Below, piece after piece: positions 45,998 through 55,859 of a DNA stretch of 64,000 nt. Below the pieces are notes generated by a model that worked only from the letters and a program-made list of their open reading frames with translations, did not search any database and had not been told where the DNA came from. This DNA comes from Paramesorhizobium salinisoli. GTDB lineage: Bacteria; Pseudomonadota; Alphaproteobacteria; Rhizobiales; Rhizobiaceae. The position numbers and the translations under genes are program-made. Location: assembly GCF_003335045.1 (NCBI RefSeq), contig NZ_QOZG01000009.1, positions 1-64,000 of the forward strand, given 5' to 3'. Position 1 is the first letter of the stretch. Every line of letters starts with the position of its first letter.

Positions 45998-47110
45998 ATG
46001 CGACTTGCCGTTTACAATGTGGAAAACCTGTTTGACCGGGCCAAGGTGATGAACCACGGAAGCTGGGAAGACGGGCGTCCCGTTCTCGACCGTTTCGCTG
46101 CGCTGAACGGTCTGCTCGGGCAGCTGAGCTATGATGAAAACGACAGGGCTGGAATGGCAAGGCTGATGATCGAACTCGGGCTGGAGAAATCCGACACCGG
46201 GCCATTCGTTCTTTTGCGCCGCAATCGCGGTGGCCTGCTCAAGCGGCCGAAGACGGGCGGCATCGAGATTGTCGCCGAAGGTCGCGCCGATTGGGTCGGG
46301 TCCCTGGAACTTCGCGACGAGCCGATCAACGAGCATGCCATGCGCAATACCGCGCGGGTCATGAGCGATCTGGATGCCGATGTGCTTGGTGTTGTTGAAG
46401 CGGAAAACCGGCCGGTATTGTCGGCATTCAACCGCGAAATCCTGCCGGCGATCGGTGGTACGCCTTTTCGCCATGTGATGGTCATCGATGGCAATGACGA
46501 GCGCGGCATTGATGTCGGGCTGATGAGCCGCCAGAATTATCCGATCGGCGCGATGCGCAGCCATGTCGACGATTACCTCCCGAACGGAGAGCCCGTCTTC
46601 TCGCGCGATTGCCCCGAATTCGAGATCGTGACGCCCAGGCGCGCGCGTCTCATCGTCATGGTCAATCATCTCAAGAGCAAGGGCTATGGCGGAAAGGCCG
46701 CGTCCGACGCAAAGCGCAGGGCGCAGGCGGAGCGGATCGCGCAGATCTATGAAGGCCTCATCCGTGCGGGCGTCGAATATGTCGCCGTCATCGGCGACCT
46801 CAATGACACGCCCGGCAGTGATCCCTTGAAGCCGCTGATCGAGGGCACGTCCCTGACTGACGTGTTTGAACATGGTGCCTTCAACGACGGCGGTCATCCG
46901 GGCACCTACGGCGCGTGCACCGCCCGCAACAAGATCGACTACATGCTGCTCTCGCCGGCGCTTTACGGCAAGGTTGAGGGCGGCGGGGTTTTCCGGAAAG
47001 GGATGTGGCCCGGCGTGCGTCCGAAGAAGTGGGATACGTATGACGAACTGAAGCGCCCGGAAGAGGCGGGTTCGGACCATGCGGCGCTCTGGGTCGATCT
47101 CGATATCTGA
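45998..47110 (+). CDS. Endonuclease/exonuclease/phosphatase-fold protein
   Basis: The 370-residue protein has the EEP superfamily pattern: MRLAVYNVENLFDRAKVMN with the first Asn/Glu site, DVLGVVEAENRPVLSAFN, VMVNHLKSKGYGGKAASDA, YVAVIGDLNDTPGSDPLKPL and the terminal GSDHAALWVDL. These residues form a Mg site for phosphodiester cleavage. The substrate may be DNA or a small phosphoester. GAGGAG six bases before ATG 45998 decides the start. No signal peptide; probably cytoplasmic. Confidence 0.87.
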   Translation: MRLAVYNVENLFDRAKVMNHGSWEDGRPVLDRFAALNGLLGQLSYDENDRAGMARLMIELGLEKSDTGPFVLLRRNRGGLLKRPKTGGIEIVAEGRADWVGSLELRDEPINEHAMRNTARVMSDLDADVLGVVEAENRPVLSAFNREILPAIGGTPFRHVMVIDGNDERGIDVGLMSRQNYPIGAMRSHVDDYLPNGEPVFSRDCPEFEIVTPRRARLIVMVNHLKSKGYGGKAASDAKRRAQAERIAQIYEGLIRAGVEYVAVIGDLNDTPGSDPLKPLIEGTSLTDVFEHGAFNDGGHPGTYGACTARNKIDYMLLSPALYGKVEGGGVFRKGMWPGVRPKKWDTYDELKRPEEAGSDHAALWVDLDI

Positions 47111-47221
47111 ATGCCGCTCGGCAACAGGTATGCTCGCCTTCCTCGACTAATCAACCCGAGCGACGCTCTTGGCGCTCGCGAGCTCGTCCGATACGTTTTC
47201 AACAACAGAAACGATGAAAAC

Positions 47222-48442
47222 ATGAATGATACAGCAATGGCGACTGCCGGAGATCGGGGCGACCCGAAAGGGAGCGCGGCTGAGGTCTTCGCGGCTTTCC
47301 TCAAGCTCGGCCTGACCTCCTTCGGCGGCCCGATCGCGCATCTCGGCTATTTTCGCGACGAGTTGGTGGTTCGGCGGCGCTGGATAGATGAAAAGGGCTA
47401 TGCCGATCTGGTTGCGCTCTGCCAGTTCCTGCCGGGCCCGGCATCAAGCCAGGTTGGGTTTGCAATGGGCCTTCTGCGCGGCGGTCCGATGGGTGCCGCC
47501 GCTGCGTGGCTCGCCTTCACTTTGCCGTCGGCGATCCTGCTCATGCTGTTCGCCTTCGGTGCTGCGTGGTTCGGCGGCACGATCGGCTCGGGCATTATCC
47601 ATGGACTCAAAATCGTCGCTGTCGCCATCGTTGCCCAGGTGGTCTGGGGCATGGCGAAAAACCTCTGCCCCGACAAGGAGCGCGCCAGTATCGCCCTGGT
47701 CGCGCTCCTCATCGTGGTTCTCGTCGCCGGATCGGTCGGACAGCTCGCGGCCATCATCGCCGGCGGCCTTGCCGGGCTATGGCTATGTCGCGCCCCGGTC
47801 GAGGCGATCACCGGTCATATGCGCTTTCCTGTTTCGCGTGCCTGGGGCGCGGCAGCGCTGGCTATTTTTTTCATCCTGCTCATCGGCCTGCCCGCCATCG
47901 CGGCCTTCTCGCAAGGCTTGGCGGTCTTCGATGGCTTCTATCGCGCCGGATCGCTGGTGTTCGGCGGCGGCCACGTCGTGTTGCCGCTTCTGGAGACGGA
48001 AACCGTGCGCTCCGGCTGGGTATCGCAAAGCCAGTTTCTCGCCGGATATGGTGCTGCTCAGGCGGTGCCCGGGCCGCTGTTCACCTTCGCCGCCTATCTC
48101 GGCACCGTGCTTCAACCCGAACCCAATGGCCTGCCCGGCGGCCTCATTGCGCTTGTCGCGATTTTCCTGCCTGGCTTTCTGCTGCTGATCGGCGTCATTC
48201 CATTTTGGGACGAATTTCGTGCGCGAACCAGCGCCCAGGCGCTTATGCGTGGCGCCAATGCGGCGGTCGTCGGCATTCTCGGTGCGGCACTTTACAATCC
48301 GGTCTGGACCAGCGCCATTGTCGGCCCCTATGAGTTTGCGCTGGCGATAACCTGCTTTGTCTTGCTTATGGCCTGGAAGTTTCCACCATGGATCATTGTG
48401 CTTGTCTCTGCGGCGGGCGGAGTATTGATCGCAATGGTGTAG
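47222..48442 (+). CDS. chrA: Chromate transporter, two-domain ChrA
   Basis: A 406-residue inner-membrane protein with the two CHR halves: FLKLGLTSFGGPIAHLGYFR at the start and FYRAGSLVFGGGHVVLPLLE in the middle, each followed by CQFLPGPASSQVGFAMG or GYGAAQAVPGPLFTFAAYLG. It exports chromate, giving resistance. ATG 47222 begins the homologous part; the frame back to 47111 is probably leader. No chrB regulator is adjacent. Confidence 0.92.
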   Translation: MNDTAMATAGDRGDPKGSAAEVFAAFLKLGLTSFGGPIAHLGYFRDELVVRRRWIDEKGYADLVALCQFLPGPASSQVGFAMGLLRGGPMGAAAAWLAFTLPSAILLMLFAFGAAWFGGTIGSGIIHGLKIVAVAIVAQVVWGMAKNLCPDKERASIALVALLIVVLVAGSVGQLAAIIAGGLAGLWLCRAPVEAITGHMRFPVSRAWGAAALAIFFILLIGLPAIAAFSQGLAVFDGFYRAGSLVFGGGHVVLPLLETETVRSGWVSQSQFLAGYGAAQAVPGPLFTFAAYLGTVLQPEPNGLPGGLIALVAIFLPGFLLLIGVIPFWDEFRARTSAQALMRGANAAVVGILGAALYNPVWTSAIVGPYEFALAITCFVLLMAWKFPPWIIVLVSAAGGVLIAMV

Positions 48443-48773
48443 TCAAGGGCGGGGGTGCAAGGTGAAGAAACATTCCTCCTCCATACACCTCGTCTGCTGG
48501 CAAGCAGAAAAATCCGGGCTCGGCTTCCAGGGATGATCGTCCGGCGGAATGCGGACAGACGACAGCTGCAATACGCTGTCTATATGATTGATCCTGCTGA
48601 TAATATTTTCGATCATGGTCGGGATTATCATAAAATCTTTACTGATGCGCAGTGTTCTGCGGTTGAACTTAAATAACTCAAAGTATTTTCACAGCTTTTA
48701 GCATGGAGTAGCTTGCAAAGAGTTTCATCTCTCTTGTAACGTCTTCATCAGCCACCTCGAATCGGGGAAGCCG
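48443..48773. other. Intergenic region without recognisable gene
   Basis: Between chrA and the dehydrogenase operon I see no coding pattern or clear repeat. The second half is AT-rich (48590-48720) and probably carries the promoter of the three-gene dehydrogenase operon that starts at 48774. Confidence 0.5.
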
Positions 48774-49526
48774 ATGAAGAAAATTTCTGGTTCCACTTTG
48801 AGCAGGAGGCAATTTCTTGCCTCTACCGTTGTTTCAATCTCCTTTGCCTCGACCCCCGATGCTCTGGCCCGGTCCTTCTCCGGACAACTGCCCTGGAGCC
48901 CGTTTGCCGCCGATCCGCCGACACCGGCGCGACCGGGGCCCTGGCTTTTTTTTACACATGATGAAGCGCAGACGATCGAAGCAATCGTCGACCGGCTCAT
49001 ACCCGGAGACGATCTGAGCGTCGGCGGCAAGGCTGCCGGTTGCGCGGTTTTCATTGATCGCCAGCTTGCCGGCTTCTTCGGCAGTTCCGAACGGCTCTAT
49101 ATGAAAGGCCCGTTCGTTCAAGGGCTCCCGCAGCAGGGGCTGCAATCGCCGATCCTTCCGAGCGAGCGGTATCGTGCAGGCATCGCGACACTCGACGATT
49201 ATTGCAGCAAGACATTCTCCGGCAGGACATTTCCCGCCCTTGCGCCGAAGGAGCAGGACGAGGTGCTGCAGGGTCTGGAGAAAGGCTCCATCGATCTCGG
49301 CGATGCCGATGCGAAGACATTTTTCGAACTGGTGCTGCAGAACACGATGGAAGGCTTTTTCGCTGATCCGATCTATGGCGGCAACAAGGACATGGCGAGC
49401 TGGAAGATGATCGGCTTTCCCGGTGCGCGATATGACTATCGCGATTTTGTCAACAAGCACAATCAGCGCTATCCGCTCCCGCCGGTCAGCATCATGGGTC
49501 GTGACGACTGGGGCGGGAAGGGGTAA
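48774..49526 (+). CDS. Gluconate 2-dehydrogenase-type subunit 3 (gamma)
   Basis: The 250-residue protein opens with a Tat signal (LSRRQFLASTVVSISFA) and has the subunit 3 family pattern: FFTHDEAQTIEAIVDRLIPG, RYRAGIATLDDYCSKTFSG, FELVLQNTMEGFFADPIYGG and KMIGFPGARYDYRDFV. In this family the small subunit escorts the folded flavoprotein through Tat and stays part of the periplasmic complex. Directly followed by the FAD subunit (three bases) and cytochrome subunit genes. Confidence 0.92.
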   Translation: MKKISGSTLSRRQFLASTVVSISFASTPDALARSFSGQLPWSPFAADPPTPARPGPWLFFTHDEAQTIEAIVDRLIPGDDLSVGGKAAGCAVFIDRQLAGFFGSSERLYMKGPFVQGLPQQGLQSPILPSERYRAGIATLDDYCSKTFSGRTFPALAPKEQDEVLQGLEKGSIDLGDADAKTFFELVLQNTMEGFFADPIYGGNKDMASWKMIGFPGARYDYRDFVNKHNQRYPLPPVSIMGRDDWGGKG

Positions 49527-49529
49527 GAC

Positions 49530-51296
49530 ATGGCCAGGAAACTTCCGCGCAGGGATGTCGTGATCGTTGGTCTTGGCTGGACCGGCTCGATCCTCGCCAA
49601 TGAATTGACCGACGAGGGGCTGGATGTCGTCGCCATCGAGCGCGGCCCCTGGCGCAACACCGCAACCGACTTCAATGCCGGCTATATGCAGGATGAATTG
49701 CGCTATGCGATCAGAAAGGACCTTTTCTTAAGGCCGGCACAGAATACCCTGACTTTTCGCAATAATATCGATCAGGAGGCGCTGCCGGTTCGCGATTTTG
49801 GATCCTTCCTGCCGGGCAATGGTGTCGGCGGTGCGGGCGTGCACTGGAACGGGCAGACCTGGCGATTCCTGCCCAGCGATTTTCGCTGTCGCAGCCATCT
49901 CGTGGAGCGTTATGGCGCAAAAATCATTCCCGATGAATTGGCGATTCAGGATTGGGGTGTCACCTATGAGGAGATGGAGCCTTATTACGACAAGTTCGAA
50001 TATCTTGCCGGCACGTCCGGCAAGGCTGGCAACATCAACGGCAAGCTGCAGGAAGGGGGCAATCCGTTCGAGGGATCGCGCGCCCGCGACTATCCGCTGC
50101 CACCGCTCGAGATGCCCTATGGACCCATGTTGTTTGCGCAAGGCGCACGCGAGGCGGGTTACCATCCTTTCCCGCAACCGGCATCCAATGCATCGCGCAA
50201 CTATACCAATCCGCTGGGCATAGAGATGGGCGCTTGCAGCTATTGCGGCTTTTGCGAGCGTTTCGGATGTGCCAATTACAGCAAGGCGAGCCCACAGACG
50301 ACCATTTTGCCGGTACTGATGCGCAAACCCAATTTCGAGTGCCGCACGAATAGCGAAGTGGTCAGGATCAATCTGGATAGGTTGGGCACACGGGCTACCG
50401 GCGTCACCTATGTCGATGCGCAGGGACAGGAATGGGAGCAGCCGGGCGACCTGGTGCTCATCTGCGCCTTCATCCTTTTCAACGTGCACCTGATGCTCGT
50501 ATCCGGGATCGGCAAGCCCTACGATCCAAAAACAGCGACAGGCGCGGTCGGACGCAATTACGCTTATCAGACCTTTGCCAAAGTGGAGATGTTCTTCGAT
50601 AACAAGAACTTCAACCCTTTCATCTCAACCGGCGCCATGGGGCAATGCATCGATGATTTCAACGGCGACAATTTCGACCATTCCAGCCTCGGTTTCGTCG
50701 GCGGCGCCGGCATCATGTGCGCCGGGACCAATGCTCGCCCCATCTTAATGCGCCCGACGCCGCCGGGAACGCCCCGCTGGGGTTCGACATGGAAGAAGGC
50801 CACCGCCGATAATTATCTAAGCAGTCTTTACCTTAACGCCCAGGGCTCAAGCTATGCCACGCGCGGCAATTATCTCGATCTCGATCCTACCTACAAGGAT
50901 CGCCTGGGCCGGCCGCTCCTGCGCATGACGTTCGATTTTCCCGACAATGACATCCGCATGATCAACTACATGGCCGATAAAGCGGCGGGAATCGGCAAGC
51001 ACATGAACGCGCGCCAGATTGTGCCGCATTATCAGAAAAAGCCGTACGATGTCGTGCCTTATCAGAGCACCCACAATACCGGTGGTGCGATCATGGGCAG
51101 CGATCCGGCAACGAGCGCCGTGAACAAATATCTACAAAGCTGGGATGTGCCAAATGTCTTTGTCGTTGGTGCTTCCGCCTTTCCGCAGAACGCCGGCTAT
51201 AATCCGAACGACACGGTCTGCGCGCTGGCATTTAAGGCTGCGGACGCTATTCGCACCCGTTATCTGAAGAACGAAGGTCCGCTGGTGCCGGCATGA
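49530..51296 (+). CDS. GMC-family FAD dehydrogenase subunit (alpha)
   Basis: The 588-residue flavoprotein has an FAD-binding start VVIVGLGWTGSILANELTDE, followed by the conserved GVGGAGVHWNGQTWRFLPSD, a Cys cluster GACSYCGFCERFGCANYSKA (possible [3Fe-4S] ligands, as in fungal-type and Burkholderia glucose dehydrogenases) and the C-terminal THNTGGAIMGSDP with catalytic His and NPNDTVCALAFKAADA. It oxidises a sugar, sugar alcohol or sugar acid in the periplasm and passes electrons to the cytochrome. It has no signal peptide and should travel with subunit 3. Confidence 0.92.
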   Translation: MARKLPRRDVVIVGLGWTGSILANELTDEGLDVVAIERGPWRNTATDFNAGYMQDELRYAIRKDLFLRPAQNTLTFRNNIDQEALPVRDFGSFLPGNGVGGAGVHWNGQTWRFLPSDFRCRSHLVERYGAKIIPDELAIQDWGVTYEEMEPYYDKFEYLAGTSGKAGNINGKLQEGGNPFEGSRARDYPLPPLEMPYGPMLFAQGAREAGYHPFPQPASNASRNYTNPLGIEMGACSYCGFCERFGCANYSKASPQTTILPVLMRKPNFECRTNSEVVRINLDRLGTRATGVTYVDAQGQEWEQPGDLVLICAFILFNVHLMLVSGIGKPYDPKTATGAVGRNYAYQTFAKVEMFFDNKNFNPFISTGAMGQCIDDFNGDNFDHSSLGFVGGAGIMCAGTNARPILMRPTPPGTPRWGSTWKKATADNYLSSLYLNAQGSSYATRGNYLDLDPTYKDRLGRPLLRMTFDFPDNDIRMINYMADKAAGIGKHMNARQIVPHYQKKPYDVVPYQSTHNTGGAIMGSDPATSAVNKYLQSWDVPNVFVVGASAFPQNAGYNPNDTVCALAFKAADAIRTRYLKNEGPLVPA

Positions 51297-52549
51297 AACG
51301 AAATCTTGCTCTATTCACCGCGCTTTTGCCGCTTACGATGGCGGCTATCTTCAGCGCTACTGCCCCGGTCATGGGGCAGGGGGGGACGGACAGTCAGTCC
51401 TTCGAGCAGATCGAGCGCGGCCGCTACCTGGCGACGGCGGGTGATTGCGTCGCCTGCCATACTGCCCCGGGCGGCAAGCCATATGCCGGTGGACTGGCGC
51501 TCGAAACACCCTTTGGCAAGCTTCTTGGGGCGAATATCACCCCGGACCGGGAGACCGGCATCGGCAATTGGACCGACGACCAGTTCGTGCAGGCGATGCA
51601 GCAAGGCATTGCACCGCGCGGCCATCTTTATCCGGCGATGCCCTATCCGGCCTTCACCAAGGTGAGCCGCTCGGATATTCTCGCCATTCGTGCCTATTTG
51701 AACACGCTTGAGCCGGTGAACAATCCGATCGAGACAAATCTGCTTCCTTTCCCGTTCAACATCCGCTCGAGCATGCTGGCGTGGAACGCGCTTAATTTCA
51801 CGCCAGGTGAATTCAAGCCCGATTCGGACAAATCGGCCGAATGGAACCGCGGCGCCTATCTTGTGGAGGGGCTCGGCCATTGCGGCACCTGCCACTCGCC
51901 CAAGACGATCCTCGGCAGTGCCAGGAGCGGCGATGCCCTGGAGGGATCGGTGCTGCAGAACTGGTTTGCTCCTAATATCACCAATACGATGCACAAAGGC
52001 CTGGGTGGCTGGTCGCAGGCAGATATCGTCCAGTACCTGAAAACAGGCGCGAACCAGTTCACCATTGCATCGGGACCGATGGCGGAAGCCATTACAAATT
52101 CGACCTCGAAACTTTCCGACCCTGATCTGCACGCGATCGCTACCTATCTCAAGAACATGCCGTCGGATGGCAATGCCGCTCCCGTGCCTGTTGTGGGGAG
52201 CGACAAGCGGATGATCGCCGGCCAGGCGATTTACCGGGACACGTGCAATGCCTGCCATCGGGATTCGGGCGCGGGCATTCCCCGCCTTTTTCCCACGCTT
52301 GCGGGCAGCGCAGTGGTTCAGTCGGATGATCCGACGACACTCATCCGCGTCGTACTGCAGGGTTCGCAGGGTGTGGCCACGGCGGCGGCCCCGACTGCGC
52401 CCGCCATGCCTTCCTTCGCATGGCGCCTGAGCGACGAAGAGGTGGCGTCGCTTCTCACCTATGTGCGCAACAACTGGGGCAATGCGGCGGCACCCGTTAC
52501 GGCGGCGGATGTCAAGGCGCTTCGCCAAAGCCTGACGAACACCGATTGA
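51293..52549 (+). CDS. Triheme cytochrome c subunit (beta) of the dehydrogenase
   Basis: A 418-residue membrane-anchored protein with a signal peptide (LLPLTMAAIFSATAPVMG) and three CxxCH heme sites: CVACH near 60, CGTCH near 200 and CNACH near 320, each followed by a distal Met region such as YPAMPYPAFTKVSRSDI. It relays electrons from the flavin subunit to ubiquinone. Its ATG overlaps the stop of the GMC gene. The set matches gluconate, 2-ketogluconate, sorbitol and fructose dehydrogenase complexes; the substrate cannot be told. Confidence 0.93.
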   Translation: MKRNLALFTALLPLTMAAIFSATAPVMGQGGTDSQSFEQIERGRYLATAGDCVACHTAPGGKPYAGGLALETPFGKLLGANITPDRETGIGNWTDDQFVQAMQQGIAPRGHLYPAMPYPAFTKVSRSDILAIRAYLNTLEPVNNPIETNLLPFPFNIRSSMLAWNALNFTPGEFKPDSDKSAEWNRGAYLVEGLGHCGTCHSPKTILGSARSGDALEGSVLQNWFAPNITNTMHKGLGGWSQADIVQYLKTGANQFTIASGPMAEAITNSTSKLSDPDLHAIATYLKNMPSDGNAAPVPVVGSDKRMIAGQAIYRDTCNACHRDSGAGIPRLFPTLAGSAVVQSDDPTTLIRVVLQGSQGVATAAAPTAPAMPSFAWRLSDEEVASLLTYVRNNWGNAAAPVTAADVKALRQSLTNTD

Positions 52550-52559
52550 GGTCCAGGTG

Positions 52560-53459
52560 CTAAAGAGATGAAGATGGGAACAATCCCGCGGTCCAGTCGA
52601 TGAAGACGCGCAGACGCGGCGAAAGCTGTTTGCTGCGGGGATAAAGCAGCGATACGGGGGTCGGGGATGGCGGATAATCCTCCAGCAGGGGAAGCAGTTC
52701 TCCCGATGCGAAATAGCTTTCAAGACGATAGCGCGGCGCCTGGATGAGACCGAGGCCGGCCAGGGCCGCGGCCGTATAGGTCTCCGCGCCCGTGACGGTC
52801 ATTGGAGCTGAAAGCATGATCTTGCGCAGCGATCCGCCAGCTGAAAATTCCAGGGGCAGGATCGCACCAGTCGCGGAGGAACGGAAGGCCACCATGCGAT
52901 GACCGTTTCGCTCAAGATCGTCGATACGGACGGGTATTCCGTATCGTTCGCAATAGGACGGCGAAGCGCATGTGACTTCCGCAAGCATCGCCAGCCGCCT
53001 GGCTATCATGTCGCTGTCCTGCAACTCGCCGACGCGCAGCACACAATCCACACCTTCCCGCACCAGATCGATGAAGCGGTCCCCTTCGCTGATATGCAGT
53101 TCGATCTCGGGATAGCGGGAGAGGAATTCAGGCAGGCGGGGCACGACAAAATGCCGGGCAAGCGTTCCCTGGACGTCGATGCAGAGAAGCCCCGTGGGCT
53201 TTACCGTGGCGAATGCGCTTTCCGCGTCTTCCATATCGGCGATCAGTTGCAGGCAGCGCCGGTAATAGGCTTCGCCATCAAGGGTCGGGCTGACATGTCG
53301 TGTGGTACGCTGGAGCAGCCGAACGCCAAGCCTCGCCTCCATCCGCTTGATCGCATCCGTCACTGTCGTTCTTGGCAGCCCGAGGTCTTCGGCCGCGAGC
53401 GTAAAGCTGCGACGTTCCACAATTCTTGTGAAGACGCGCATGGCGTCGTAGCGATCCAT
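52560..53459 (-). CDS. LysR-family transcriptional regulator
   Basis: A 299-residue LysR protein: MDRYDAMRVFTRIVERRSFT, then LGLPRTTVTDAIKRMEARLG (recognition helix) and the CrgA/AaeR-type effector domain (GLLCIDVQGTLARHFVVPRL; CVLRVGELQDSDMIARRLA). It is divergent from the SDR gene, 99 bases away, and is probably its regulator. It converges with the cytochrome gene 10 bases away. Confidence 0.9.
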   Translation of the reverse strand: MDRYDAMRVFTRIVERRSFTLAAEDLGLPRTTVTDAIKRMEARLGVRLLQRTTRHVSPTLDGEAYYRRCLQLIADMEDAESAFATVKPTGLLCIDVQGTLARHFVVPRLPEFLSRYPEIELHISEGDRFIDLVREGVDCVLRVGELQDSDMIARRLAMLAEVTCASPSYCERYGIPVRIDDLERNGHRMVAFRSSATGAILPLEFSAGGSLRKIMLSAPMTVTGAETYTAAALAGLGLIQAPRYRLESYFASGELLPLLEDYPPSPTPVSLLYPRSKQLSPRLRVFIDWTAGLFPSSSL

Positions 53460-53558
53460 TAGACGAAAATCCGAATAGTCATGTCGGTTTTTAGCTGATT
53501 ATTCTATCCTTGTGGAGGCTTATTTTCCTTCTATCGAGTTTCAGCGCAGGAGAAGGCA

Positions 53559-54302
53559 ATGAGCAACAATGCGGAAAACAAGGTCGCCATCGTGACTGGT
53601 GCATCGCGCGGCATCGGAGCCGGGATAGCCGAGGGACTGGCGAAGGACGGCTTCATGGTCGTCATCAATTATGCCGGTAGCCACCGGGAAGCCGAGGCGC
53701 TCGCAGCAAAGATCGAGACCGGCGGGGGGCGGGCCGTCACGGCGCAGGCCGATATCAGCGATCCGGCAGCTGTCATACGCATGTTCGACGCTGCGGAGAC
53801 AGCGTTTGGCGGCGTCGATGTTCTCGTCAACAATGCCGGTGTGATGACGCTCAGGCCGATCGCCGAAAGCGATGACGCGCTCTTCGACCGCCAGATCGCC
53901 ATAAATCTGAAGGGCAGCTTCAACGGCATGCGCGAGGCCGCGCGGCGGCTGCGCGATGGCGGGCGCATCATCAATTTCTCGACCAGCGTCGTCGGCTTGC
54001 GGCTTGAGAACTATGGGGTCTATGCGGCCACCAAGGCAGCGGTGGAGGCGATGACCGCCATTCTCGCCAAGGAGATGCGCGGCCGCTCTATCACCGTCAA
54101 TGCGGTAGCGCCGGGACCGACCACCACGGCTCTCTTCCTCGACGGCAAATCGCCGGAACTGATCGAACGCATGGCGAAGATGAACCCGCTGGAACGCCTC
54201 GCCACGCCTGACGATATCGCGGCTGTCGTGTCTTTCCTCGTCGGGCCGGATGGCGGCTGGATCAACGGTCAGGTGTTGCGCGCCAATGGCGGCATGATCT
54301 GA
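53559..54302 (+). CDS. SDR-family oxidoreductase
   Basis: The 247-residue classical short-chain dehydrogenase has KVAIVTGASRGIGAGIAEGL (NAD(P) site), VLVNNAGVM, IINFSTSVVGLRLENYGVYA and YAATKAAVEAM with Tyr and Lys of the active site, ending GWINGQVLRANGGMI. This variant with S-T-S-V in place of the usual S-S is common among LysR-linked SDRs. AGGAGAAGG before the ATG. Substrate unknown; target of the divergent LysR regulator. Confidence 0.92.
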   Translation: MSNNAENKVAIVTGASRGIGAGIAEGLAKDGFMVVINYAGSHREAEALAAKIETGGGRAVTAQADISDPAAVIRMFDAAETAFGGVDVLVNNAGVMTLRPIAESDDALFDRQIAINLKGSFNGMREAARRLRDGGRIINFSTSVVGLRLENYGVYAATKAAVEAMTAILAKEMRGRSITVNAVAPGPTTTALFLDGKSPELIERMAKMNPLERLATPDDIAAVVSFLVGPDGGWINGQVLRANGGMI

Positions 54303-54326
54303 CACCGGAACCCTCCATGGACGGTA

Positions 54327-55763
54327 TCAAGGCATCTGTGCTTCCTGCCGGACCCCCAGAAGGGTTTTCTTGCGCAGCGGCAGTGCATAGCCGGCAATCA
54401 TGGCGCCGATTCCGATGATGGTTGAAACGGCGAAGATTGTCATTGTGGCGCTCCGCAGGTCATCCGGGTTCGTGGCGAGCGGATATCCCGCCACGTTGGC
54501 GGCCAGCCCGGCAAGAGCGGCGCCTATCGCATAACCCGCCGATTGCAGGGTGGGCAGCAGCGCCGAAGCGCGATCGCGTTCTCCGTCGCGGGCGGATTCC
54601 ATGACGGTCTGGCTCAGGAAGCCCCAGCTGACGCCAAAGCCGGTGCCGATGAGGATCTGACCGGCCATCACGACGAATGCCGCATCGAGGGAGAAGCCGA
54701 GAACAAGGATGGCCAGCCCACTGACCAGCAATGTGGGACCAAGGCGTATCATCCATGAGCGGTGCCGGGGATCCCCGATATTGGCCACGAGAATTGCACA
54801 AAGACTCCACGCGATGGCGAATGTGGCGCTGAACGCGCCGGCCTTCGTAGGCCCATAGCCCCACAAATTCTGCAGAGTCAGCACCAGATAAACCGAGGTG
54901 GAAGATTGGGCGACGGGCATGAGCAATACGATCCAAAGGCCGATGCCGACGGTGGAATTGAGAGCGAACGCATCCGATGGGAACAAAGGCGTCGCGCTTC
55001 GCCGGTCGATCACGACGACGGACGCCAGAACGATCGCAGCACCCAGGACAAAAAGCACTTCGAGCGACACTGCCTGCATGATGCTGGCAAGCGCCACGAA
55101 CATGATGCCGGTGCCGATAGCCACAAGCCGCATGAAAGGCACCGTCAGGCGATCCGTCTCACCCGAAAATCTGGGAACGATGCGAAACACCAGGGCGATG
55201 AATATCAGTCCCAGGGGGACATTGACGAGAAAGGCTGCGCGCCAGGACACATGCTCCGTCAACATACCTGATACCAGCGGGCCGCCAAAGGCAGCAAGCG
55301 CCCAGACGACAGCCTCCGCGCCGAACACCTTGGCGACAAGTCGGGAGGGGAACAGTTCCGGTATCAAGGCATAGCAAATGGCCGCAATGACCCCTTCGCC
55401 CAGGCCTTGCAGCGCTCTGCCGATGAGGACTTCGGTCATCGAAGAGGCAAAGGCCGCAATCAGTGTGCCGGCAAGGAAGACAAGCGCTGACGCGACGAGA
55501 GCCATGCGCGCGCCGAACCGCGCCTTCAGAAGCGCCGCGCTTGCGCCGCCGATGATCGAAAGAACGAGATAAAGGGTGAAAGCCCATGAGATGAGTTCGA
55601 GCCCGCCGATTTCACCAACGGCAGTTGGCAGGGATGTCGAGACCAGAAAACCATTGAACGCGAACAGCGCTACGCCGAGGCATAGCGTCGTCGTGGCGGT
55701 CGAATAGTCGGCAGTCAAAAGTTCGGACCAGCTTGCGCCGCGGCTGTCTAAAGGGGCGGTCAT
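54327..55763 (-). CDS. MFS transporter (drug:H+ antiporter type)
   Basis: The 478-residue protein has about 14 hydrophobic segments. It opens FAFNGFLVSTSLPTAVGEIG, followed by the MFS loop ALLKARFGARMALVASALVF and motif C-like ALAAFGGPLVSGMLTEHVSW, RAAFLVNVPLGLIFIALVF, as in DHA2 exporters. GAGG inside the first codons of the longer frame makes ATG 55763 the start. Divergent from the cysteine-rich regulator, which probably controls it. Confidence 0.88.
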   Translation of the reverse strand: MTAPLDSRGASWSELLTADYSTATTTLCLGVALFAFNGFLVSTSLPTAVGEIGGLELISWAFTLYLVLSIIGGASAALLKARFGARMALVASALVFLAGTLIAAFASSMTEVLIGRALQGLGEGVIAAICYALIPELFPSRLVAKVFGAEAVVWALAAFGGPLVSGMLTEHVSWRAAFLVNVPLGLIFIALVFRIVPRFSGETDRLTVPFMRLVAIGTGIMFVALASIMQAVSLEVLFVLGAAIVLASVVVIDRRSATPLFPSDAFALNSTVGIGLWIVLLMPVAQSSTSVYLVLTLQNLWGYGPTKAGAFSATFAIAWSLCAILVANIGDPRHRSWMIRLGPTLLVSGLAILVLGFSLDAAFVVMAGQILIGTGFGVSWGFLSQTVMESARDGERDRASALLPTLQSAGYAIGAALAGLAANVAGYPLATNPDDLRSATMTIFAVSTIIGIGAMIAGYALPLRKKTLLGVRQEAQMP

Positions 55764-55859
55764 GGGGCACCTCATTAAATAAGTGATATGTTTTTATATC
55801 TGCCCTATAAAACAAGCAATAGGTATTTTAATTTTTCGATTTTGCGCTATAACGCCATT

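Noticed and set aside
51311-52723. 470-codon minus-strand frame opposite the cytochrome gene
   Set aside because: The plus-strand protein has three CxxCH sites and a signal peptide; the opposite frame has no features.
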